From Chloromonas sp. AAM2 (lineage: Eukaryota; Chlorophyta; Chlorophyceae; Chlamydomonadales; Chlamydomonadaceae), in the NCBI GenBank assembly GCA_004335635.1, contig QAXH01005225.1, forward strand, positions 6,413 to 26,459: a stretch of DNA of 20,047 nt, read 5' to 3'. Each line of letters opens with the position of its first letter. The stretch's first letter is position 1. The notes beneath the pieces were generated by a model. It searched no databases. It saw only the letters and a list, made by a program, of their open reading frames with translations, and was not told the DNA's origin. The translations under genes were made by a program, and so were the position numbers. This document shows positions 1-6,010 of this stretch, piece by piece.

Positions 1-338
1 GCCGGTGAGGCAAAGCCACAAAGATCACCAATTATTCTCATAAAGTGCAAGTGTGACCAGGAAGCTGCTCTCTAGTAATCATATCATAATCCATTTTTAT
101 TGTCATCCAACGTCATCCAATAGCCTGTGCTCAAATGGGGCTCGACTTTGCACCATCAAGTTCTAATCGTTAAAGCATATCAATGTTAGTGTTAGAAAAC
201 CAACATCTTGCCTCGGACCTCAAATCCCTTCTTGTGGCTAAGTATAAACAAGGAACGGGTTATGAAAGCAGCTGTCGCCAACAGATGTGTCTTAGTGAAG
301 GGAAATCTATGCACTTCCACACAGCAACAAAGTGGCGA
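1..338. other. left-edge intergenic sequence
   Basis: No supported gene. The stretch is fairly AT-rich and holds a small direct repeat, GTCATCCAA, twice near 103-120. It lies downstream of the minus-strand gene that ends at 339, so it would hold that gene's 3' untranslated region. The minus frame stays open for about 50 codons past the 339-341 stop, but the translation has none of the cysteine pattern of the gene, so I do not extend it. Confidence 0.6.
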
Positions 339-1169
339 TTACAAGGTGTCTTCGAGTTTGCAGATGCACACTTGAACCGCCACCAAAGACTGCTGGTCTT
401 GCTCACCGTCTTCTTCTGCCTCCTTCATGAGCAGCAGTGATTTCTGGCAGAACGCACAGGTGTCATCAGTTCCCTTGTCTGGTGTACGAGTTTGTCTACA
501 CATGTGGCAATACCGATGTTTTTTAGTAAAGTCGAGGTGCGATGCCTTCATGCAACGCGGAGATGCGCAAACTCGCTTTGTCATCAGCCCATTTTCATGC
601 ACGTGTGCCGCTGCAAACTTCCTTGCATCCTGACCTTTTCCCATGGTCTCCTTCAGGCTCCTCATGGGCAAGTACTTTGGTGTGGCGCCTGCTTCCTGAC
701 AGCAGTAGCAAACGGTGTCATCACGAGTGTTGCCTGTTGTAGGCTGCACTCCGGGCACGGTGAACACAGTAGCCTTACTAGCCTTACCAGCCTTACCAGC
801 CAGAACCTTCTTAGCTTCCATGCGGTCCTTCTCAATGATGCTGTCGATCTGTTTCTGGATGTGTGCAGCATGATTGTTGCGGTTGTCGATCAATGAGGCA
901 ATGTTGCGGTTGACCAGAAGACTGTGTTTCTTATAGATCTCATTGTGAACATATTCGGTCAGCCGTTCAAAGACCAAACACTGATTACAGCACCACTCAT
1001 CAGCATTGTCAGCATTGTCAGCATTGTCAGCATTGTCAGCATTGTCAGATGCTGCTGCACTGCGCCTACACTGAATACACTGCCTTGACTGCCTCTGCTT
1101 CTTCTTCTTGCCAGGAGGGTTCTGCTTCTTGGCAGGGGGGTGGATACCCGGGCTACCAAGAGTTGCCAT
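339..1169 (-). CDS. cysteine-rich zinc-binding protein, paralogue of the neighbouring PHD protein
   Basis: An intronless ORF of 276 residues. The start chosen is the ATG at 1169-1167, which has A at -3 and G at +4; the frame is open further upstream but without an ATG, and that part is antisense to the neighbour. The N-terminus is basic (KKKKQRQSR near 21-29). Cysteine pairs sit at 31/34, 61/64, 154/157, 201/206, 221/224 and 238/241. The last four sets line up in order and spacing with the plus-strand gene at 1278-2489, including a shared YCxxCR...DK...DTCAxC block, so the two are diverged duplicates. Between the cysteine clusters is a charged, probably helical stretch (about 65-125). The first cluster looks like the remains of a PHD finger that lacks the HxxC and last CxxC. 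Function is unknown; zinc binding and a role with DNA or chromatin are inferred. The stop codon overlaps a TGTAA, the green-algal poly(A) signal. Confidence 0.75.
   Translation of the reverse strand: MATLGSPGIHPPAKKQNPPGKKKKQRQSRQCIQCRRSAAASDNADNADNADNADNADEWCCNQCLVFERLTEYVHNEIYKKHSLLVNRNIASLIDNRNNHAAHIQKQIDSIIEKDRMEAKKVLAGKAGKASKATVFTVPGVQPTTGNTRDDTVCYCCQEAGATPKYLPMRSLKETMGKGQDARKFAAAHVHENGLMTKRVCASPRCMKASHLDFTKKHRYCHMCRQTRTPDKGTDDTCAFCQKSLLLMKEAEEDGEQDQQSLVAVQVCICKLEDTL
1003..1047. repeat. 5 x 9-bp coding minisatellite (GCATTGTCA)
   Basis: Five identical 9-bp units lie inside the minus-strand cysteine-rich gene. On that strand they read as an Asp-Asn-Ala tripeptide repeat between the first two CxxC pairs (residues about 42-57). 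Exact identity at the DNA level points to recent expansion by slippage. Confidence 0.9.
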
Positions 1170-1277
1170 GTTGTCTAAAGGCAGGCTGTAATTTTCAAAA
1201 CGAATTTTCTCATTATTGGAAAATGGGGGAAGGTGGGGCTGTTTGAGGATTTGAGGAAAAAATGATAAAGGGATAAA
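1170..1277. promoter_or_regulatory. shared promoter region of the diverging paralogues
   Basis: Only 108 bp separate the two proposed ATGs (1169 minus, 1278 plus). The stretch has A-rich and T-rich runs on either side of a G-rich core (about 1220-1240). A short upstream ORF (ATG at 1262, five codons) precedes the plus-strand start. No clear TATA box is visible. That it is a bidirectional promoter is inferred from position alone. Confidence 0.5.
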
Positions 1278-2489
1278 ATGCAGCCGCGTTACACACAAGC
1301 CAGAATGGACACGGGTCAAGGCAGTCAAGGCGGTCAAGGCGGCTAAGGCAGTGAAGGCAGTAGTCGTCGAACGTTTCTGGGCAAGTTCAGTAAACTCGTA
1401 GACGGGCACTCGGTTCCATTGGTTGTCAGCAGCATTGAAGACCTAGAGAGCGTGAAGGGCAAGTTATCAAACTGGGATGACGATGTTCTTGTCATGTTTG
1501 CCAGCGGAAGCGGAACACAATACCAAGTGCAGTTCAAGGATCGGTTGCACAGCCTGTGGTGTAAGCCGCCGACTTGCAAGGCATACAAGTATGGTATGAC
1601 TGGTATGACTGACAAGCCGGGTGGTGCCTCACAGTCTGAGAAGCGTAAGAGGAAGGACGCAGATGACGCAGATGATGACATCATCATTGATCCTCTGACA
1701 GCATGCCAGGTGTGTGGACTAGGAGGAGACCGACTGGATGACCCTGACATGATGATATGTGAAATGTGCCTCAATGGCTATCACAAGGCGTGTGTCAACT
1801 GTGCCCCCGAGGATGTGCCACCGTACTACTTCTGTAGACCATGTGTGGACAAACACCCCAAAATACTGTATGGCGCCCGAAAGGCTGGCGAGAAACGGGC
1901 AAAGGAGATGGAGGAACTTGTGCGCATAGAAGAGCTCAAGAGTGAGCGTATCTTTGAGGAGTTGGAGGCTCAACTACACGCCCTCAAGAATCGCAACCGG
2001 GTAGCCGTTGGTCCACCGGGTGATGTTCAGCCTGCTGCTGTTCCGACTGGTCCGAATGTTCCATGTCGTGTGTGCCAGAATGTCAACAAAGTGATGTTTC
2101 TGCTGCTGGAAAGCTTGAAGGAAGAGGTCGATGCAGTGGACCCAAGGGACCTTGAATCTGTGAAGGTGCACAAGCAGTTGTTGGATAACAGGATTTGTCG
2201 CACCTGCAAGGAAACGGCTGATTCAGTGGCTGTTACCATGGCAGGCAAGTATCAGTACTGTGTGCTGTGTCGGATGAAAACAGTGACTGACAAGAGTGAC
2301 ACGTGTGCGGACTGTCGGGATGCGGTTGACAGCTTCAGAGAGAACCATGGCATGGAGAAGGAAAAGAAGGCTTTCAGGCGTAGCATGGAGATACTGAAGT
2401 ACACGTGCGCAAGTGTGTTGGACATCGAGTTCCTACCGGAGAATGCACGACTGAGCAACCTGGATGGAGTTGGCTCACAAGCCATATGA
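1278..2489 (+). CDS. PHD-finger and zinc-cluster protein, interrupted by an in-frame TAA
   Basis: The frame runs from the ATG at 1278 to the TGA at 2487-2489, 404 codons, with one TAA at 1344-1346 (codon 23). Upstream and downstream of it the sequence reads as protein, so the gene is either broken, read through, or starts again at the next in-frame ATG (1494, giving 331 residues). Counting from that ATG: a basic and acidic segment (about 46-66), a complete C4-H-C3 PHD finger (71-117: CxxC, CxxC, HxxC, CxxC), a charged helical or coiled-coil stretch (131-168), then CxxC pairs at 191/194, 235/238, 256/259 and 271/274, shared with the diverging paralogue. PHD fingers usually read histone H3 tails, so chromatin binding is a reasonable inference. 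The end overlaps the next ORF by ATGA. No introns are seen, unlike the housekeeping genes to the right. Confidence 0.72.
1314..1358 (+). repeat. 9-bp coding repeat carrying the TAA
   Basis: Five 9-bp units of the form (GGT/AGT/GGC)-(CAA/TAA/GAA)-GGC encode Ser/Gly-Gln-Gly tripeptides in the frame of the PHD gene. Units 1-3 carry CAA, unit 4 carries TAA and unit 5 carries GAA at the same place. The stop is therefore one C-to-T change from the repeat's Gln codon. Confidence 0.85.
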
Positions 2490-3118
2490 TCATGAAAGTG
2501 ACTATCAAGGGTGGGGCGCGGCTGTTGTACGCGATTGAGTTTCAGAACAGCAAGTTGGAGGATGGTCCTACACTGACCCACAAGTTCATGTCAGCGGTCA
2601 CCAACGCGGGAGCTGCTCAGAACTTCTTGATGTGTGTCAACATCACCAAGGTGGGCGGAAGTCTAGAAGAGAAGTTGGATATCTTTCGCCGATGGTTTGT
2701 GTTGACGGTACGGTATAGTGAGTATGTGCCGGCTTACACCTACTGGGAGTTCTTCACCGAGAACAAGGCCAATGCGTGTATCGCGGCAAGCACGTTCAAG
2801 TGTGACTTTCTGAGTAAGCCGATCATCATCAATGCTGCCCCGAAGGGGGCAAAGAGTGACTGGGAGTTTGCATCGGACCCCTATGCTGGTCATGAGCACC
2901 AGAGCAGAGACCCTGGAAGGAAGACTTGGTGGACGGACATAGTAGAAAAGGCAGTGAGCATTGAGACGGTTCTGGGTGCAAACTTTCCTGGAACAGGCGA
3001 CCAAGTGCATACGTGGCAGTACAACTTTGACAGCTTATCAGGGGCGAGGAAAGCTGATGCGCTGCGGTGTAATGAGAGGGCGTGTGAGACGTGCAAACGG
3101 TTCTGGAGTAGGGTGTGA
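2486..3118 (+). CDS. unrecognised protein overlapping the PHD gene end
   Basis: 210 residues from the ATG at 2486, which shares bases with the upstream TGA in an ATGA overlap; a second ATG follows two codons later. The frame is open for 27 more codons upstream, but that part lies out of frame over the PHD gene and lacks an ATG. I recognise no family. The protein is mixed alpha/beta in character, with an aromatic stretch (RYSEYVPAYTYWEFF near 76-90), a WW pair near 148-149 and a C-terminal cluster of three cysteines (195, 200, 203). There is no signal peptide or membrane segment. It could be a separate protein, made by re-initiation, or the C-terminal part of the PHD protein split by a frameshift; the two frames differ by -1 and I see no slippery heptamer at the junction. 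Confidence 0.5.
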   Translation: MIMKVTIKGGARLLYAIEFQNSKLEDGPTLTHKFMSAVTNAGAAQNFLMCVNITKVGGSLEEKLDIFRRWFVLTVRYSEYVPAYTYWEFFTENKANACIAASTFKCDFLSKPIIINAAPKGAKSDWEFASDPYAGHEHQSRDPGRKTWWTDIVEKAVSIETVLGANFPGTGDQVHTWQYNFDSLSGARKADALRCNERACETCKRFWSRV

Positions 3119-3332
3119 ACTGCCTGGCTGGGTTTGTAGATATAAAGGTGAGTGGGTGGGCAACAGGTGGGTGTGTGGGTATGTATAAGCGCGGTATAGG
3201 TGGGGGTGTGGGTTAAGAGCGTTTGCATCGGAGTGGGTGTGGGTGTATGTGTATGTGTGTGTGTGTTAGTGTGTGTGGGGGGGGTTGTGTTAATGTGTGT
3301 GTGGGGGGTTGTGATGTGATCTCTTGTTTCCT

Positions 3333-3474
3333 GTGATGTGATCTCTATTTTTCCTGTGATGTCAATGCTGTGAGTGCAGAGTGTATGTCAGAACAGTGGG
3401 CAGCTGCCGCTGCACCGGCGCCTTTCAAAATAGTGGGGTTTACAGCGTTTACAGAGGGGTTGTCATTGCCCCAC
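3333..3474 (+). repeat. flanking direct repeat, upstream copy
   Basis: Holds in order: GTGATGTGAT (3333), TTTCCTGTG, a GGCAGCTGC-type block (3399), GGCGCCTTTC..AATAGTGG (3417-3436), TTTACAGCGTTTAC (3439-3452) and GGTTGTCATTGCCCCAC (3458-3474). The first five recur in the same order just after the nuclease gene. The last 17 bases recur exactly at 5226-5242. It lies about 70-200 bases before the nuclease ATG, so it may contain that gene's promoter. Confidence 0.75.
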
Positions 3475-3490
3475 ACAGAGGGAGTTTCAC

Positions 3491-3497
3491 ATATATT
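3491..3497 (+). promoter_or_regulatory. possible TATA element of the nuclease gene
   Basis: The sequence ATATATT lies about 45 bases before the ATG at 3541, in an AT-rich leader. Position and composition fit a TATA box, but no other copy is available for comparison. Confidence 0.35.
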
Positions 3498-3540
3498 CAA
3501 GCTACATAAGGATAAGTGCCGTGTTAGAGATTAGAGACTA

Positions 3541-3917
3541 ATGGAGAAGTTGCAAAGGCGATTGGAAGAGAGATTTCATACAGCAGAGGATGTTGCGTTC
3601 CTGAAGCAGTTTTACCGGTATGCACAACGTGTACCAGAGGAGCTGGTGATAGACTTGGACACGATATGGTCACAGATGGGATATGCCAGTCTACAGCATG
3701 CAATGGATGAGTTGGTCAGGAGGCACTACAAGTATGGTGTAGAATACAAGCGAATGGTGTATAAACGAAGTGGTAAAAAAGTGGTGATGTTGACACCAGG
3801 AGCATTGCAAAAGTTCTGCTGCCACGTGCAAGATGATCGAAGTATGAAGTTCTGTGTGAGGTGGTTGGATCTGTGCCGTATGGTAGGCGACGAGATCAGG
3901 GAGACCTTTGGGATCAG

Positions 3918-4015
<98 letters not shown>

Positions 4016-4746
4016 TATCATCACCAAAGAGCAGAGAGGAGTGCTGCCTGAAACCACCAGCTTACAATGACAAGATGAAGAAAACAGACAAGCTCTGTAA
4101 GGAACATAAGCTAGGCGGCATGGTGAATGTTATAAACCCCACGTGTTTGCTGTGCACTACACTCGCAAGCGACAAGAGATACAAAGGATACTGCTACCGA
4201 TGCTTCATTCGCACATTTCCTGACGTTTATGTGCAAAATCACAAGACAAAAGAGCGGGCAGTGGCTGACTTTATCAGAGAAACGTACCCAGACTTGCCAT
4301 GGGTTTGTGACCGGCAAGTGAATGGAGGCTGCTCAAAAAGACGCCCAGACATACTGCTTGATAAGGGTGAATATGTTCTGATTATAGAAATCGATGAGAA
4401 TCGGCATGCGAAAGGAATGTATGGCTGTGAAATCAAGCGCTTAGAGCAGATATTTGTTGATGTAGGCACTCGCCCTACTGTGGTGCTACGTTTCAACCCA
4501 GACTCCTACGTGGCGTCAGACGGCAGAAGGATCGACAGCTGTTGGGCTGTTGATCACAAAGATTTTCGTGTTGTGAAGCGTTGTAAGGAACAAGAATGGA
4601 ATAGCAGGTTAGGCATGTTAAAGCGGACGGTGGATTTTCTGTTCTTGAACAACCAAGATATCCAAACGCGTGTGACGACTTTCTTCTTTGATGGCTTTGA
4701 TTCAGTCCAGCACACCCAAGCAGTGTCAGCGTATAGCTTCGTGTGA
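3541..4746 (+). CDS. MSV199-like domain, (EP)16 linker, Cys/His segment and Vsr/PD-(D/E)XK-like nuclease domain
   Basis: An intact, intronless 401-residue protein; the ATG has A at -3 and G at +4. Residues about 20-122 resemble the MSV199 domain of large DNA viruses (hydrophobic IDLDTIW motif, GVEY, then [10 protein letters not shown]). Residues 127-158 are 16 Glu-Pro pairs. A Cys/His segment follows (C168/C169, C186xxH189, GMVNV, C202xxC205, C218xxC221), part of which resembles an EsV-1-7 repeat. Residues about 235-340 have a nuclease-like core: E238, RRPD (D270), then IEIDENRH (E283, D285, H289), a following KRLEQ helix and VVLRFNPD, in the order seen in Vsr/DUF559 enzymes of the PD-(D/E)XK fold. 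I recall this C-terminal half as common in giant viruses of algae and in algal genomes with viral inserts. It probably binds and cuts DNA; substrate unknown. Direct repeats lie on both sides. Confidence 0.85.
3919..4014 (+). repeat. hexanucleotide microsatellite (GAGCCT)16
   Basis: Sixteen perfect GAGCCT units, in frame, encode Glu-Pro x16 between the N-terminal domain and the Cys/His segment of the nuclease gene. The lack of any silent difference suggests recent expansion. Length changes keep the frame, so it can vary without breaking the gene. Confidence 0.97.
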
Positions 4747-4865
4747 TGTGATGGTTTCCTGTGTGTGCTCTGTGGTGCGTCAGCAATCAAAGGCAGCTAC
4801 TGCGGCGCCTTTCTGAATAGTGGTTTACAGCGTTTACGGTATATGCCCAAGCAGCCGTCACATCA
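4743..4865 (+). repeat. flanking direct repeat, downstream copy
   Basis: Begins at the nuclease stop codon. It has GTGATGTGAT (4743), TTTCCTGTG (4755), GGCAGCT (4792), GGCGCCTTTC..AATAGTGG (4804-4822) and TTTACAGCGTTTAC (4824-4837) in the same order as the upstream copy. It then continues with ATATGCCCAAGCAG and CGTCACATCA (4841-4865), which recur at 5297-5321. Confidence 0.75.
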
Positions 4866-4867
4866 AT

Positions 4868-5215
4868 GTTAGCACAGCGCAGCGGAGCCCCTGTTGCAAC
4901 TCCGCATCGGAGCCCTGTTAGAACAGCGTAGCGGAGCCCCTGTTAGAACAGCGCAGCGGAGCCCCTGTTAGAACAGCGCAGCGGAGCTCCTGTTAGAACA
5001 GCGCAGCGGAGCCCCTGTTAGAACAGCGCAGCGGAGCCCCTGTTACACTCCGCATTGGAGCCCTGTTAGAACAGCGTAGCGGAGCCCCTGTTACAACTCC
5101 GCATCGGAGCCCCTCTGTTAGCACAGCGTAGCGGAGTCCTGATACAGCTCCACATTGGAGCATCTGTTAGCACAGCGCAGCGGAGCCCCCTGTTAGGACA
5201 GCGTAGCGGAGCCCT
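4868..5215. repeat. 14-unit tandem array, about 25 bp per unit, two unit types
   Basis: Units begin GTTA (or GATA) and end GGAGCCCCT. The common type contains AGAACAGCGYAGCGGAGC. Four units (second, eighth, tenth and a variant twelfth) instead carry an imperfect palindrome around CTCCGCATCGGAG. Units are directly adjacent, 23-27 bp long, and no ORF spans the array. It could be an iteron-like protein-binding array, a replication origin of the virus-like segment, or a plain minisatellite. Lack of distinct spacers rules out a CRISPR array. Confidence 0.9.
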
Positions 5216-5225
5216 GATATCACAT

Positions 5226-5321
5226 GGTTGTCATTGCCCCACGTACAGGGGGTTTACAGTGTTTACTGTATACACTCCGTTACGGAGCACACACTTATAT
5301 GCCCAAGCAGTCGTCATATCA
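5226..5321 (+). repeat. third, shorter copy of the flanking module
   Basis: GGTTGTCATTGCCCCAC (5226-5242) is identical to 3458-3474. It is followed by TTTACAGTGTTTAC, a near match to TTTACAGCGTTTAC, and then by ATATGCCCAAGCAG at 5297-5310, identical to 4841-4854. The order of the blocks differs from the copies at 3.4 and 4.8 kb. Confidence 0.75.
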
Positions 5322-5511
5322 CTGCACTCCGTATCGGAGTCCACACACCGTATCGGAGCCCAACCCCTCTACACGTGCACAGAAACCACTACCAACCGCC
5401 GGTAACTGCCCCAACCATCGGTGGTTTCGACCAACTACCGTATGAAGTACTGAAAAACGCATCATTTTCTGTCCAATCAGTCAGTATATCACACGCACTC
5501 CGTTGCGGAGT
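5274..5511. repeat. scattered CTCCG-N3-CGGAG palindromes
   Basis: Perfect 5+3+5 inverted repeats at 5275-5287 (spacer TTA), 5327-5339 (spacer TAT) and 5498-5510 (spacer TTG), plus a one-mismatch copy at 5346-5358. The same core appears in the minor unit type of the tandem array just upstream. The symmetry suits a dimeric DNA-binding protein or a short hairpin. Confidence 0.8.
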
Positions 5512-5536
5512 CTGGGAGCACTCTGACCATTTTTGA

Positions 5537-6010
5537 GGGCTCCGAATCGCAGTGTGACCTGTTTGGATCCCCTTGAAAACAGCCCCTAAAAGTGTCAAAT
5601 TGAATTGCAGCCGTTTCCAAGCAGGGCCTGACGGCGTGACTTGCCATACGTTGCAATGATCACGTAGCCGTTGTTGCTGCTTGAAGTGGATGCTTTCGCT
5701 GACTCTAGTAGTTGTTGCCGGTCGCGAACGTGTTCTCCTGCAGTACACAAGGCAATGGTGGTACATCATCTGACCGAGCGAACAAAGCAGGCATGTCGGG
5801 TCAAAGCACCGGCAGAACAGAAAGCCAGCCGCCTAGTGGCCAATTAACGCGAGAGAAGTGTAGTCGAAATAGGCCAGCTCACCAGACTACTCACGCAAAA
5901 CATGTGCGTATTATAAGCCCGTAACAACAGCAGCACCACAACTTGGCACCAGTGGCTGCAGTATAGCAGTTCTGCGGCAGACCACAACATGCTGAGACAG
6001 TATGTGATGC
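5537..6010. other. intergenic sequence, likely boundary zone
   Basis: I see no gene, RNA or repeat here. The palindromes stop near 5511, and the first intron-bearing gene ends at 6011. Open frames here look like chance: their translations show no family pattern and they overlap on both strands. Confidence 0.5.

Larger units (their letters stand above)
3119..3540. other. GT-rich intergenic stretch upstream of the nuclease gene
   Basis: No gene. From about 3125 to 3330 the plus strand is very rich in G and T, with TGTG runs and G tracts (for example 3240-3310). From 3309 there are repeats of a TGTGATGTGAT...TTTCCTGTG motif, then the conserved module described separately. The last 50 bases before the nuclease ATG are AT-rich. 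Confidence 0.7.

Noticed and set aside
1278..2489. Alternative nuclear code with TAA/TAG read as Gln, as in some ulvophyte algae
   Set aside because: It would explain the TAA at 1344, but the germin-like gene and the minus-strand cysteine-rich gene both appear to end at TAA, and reading past them gives no family-like sequence. No other in-frame TAA or TAG occurs in the exons I assembled.
4868..5215. CRISPR array
   Set aside because: Units are directly adjacent with no unique spacers, and the setting is a eukaryotic genome.
5389..5769. Minus-strand ORF of 126 codons beside the palindromes
   Set aside because: It runs across one of the palindromes, has no recognisable domain, and its frame offers no gene-like start context.
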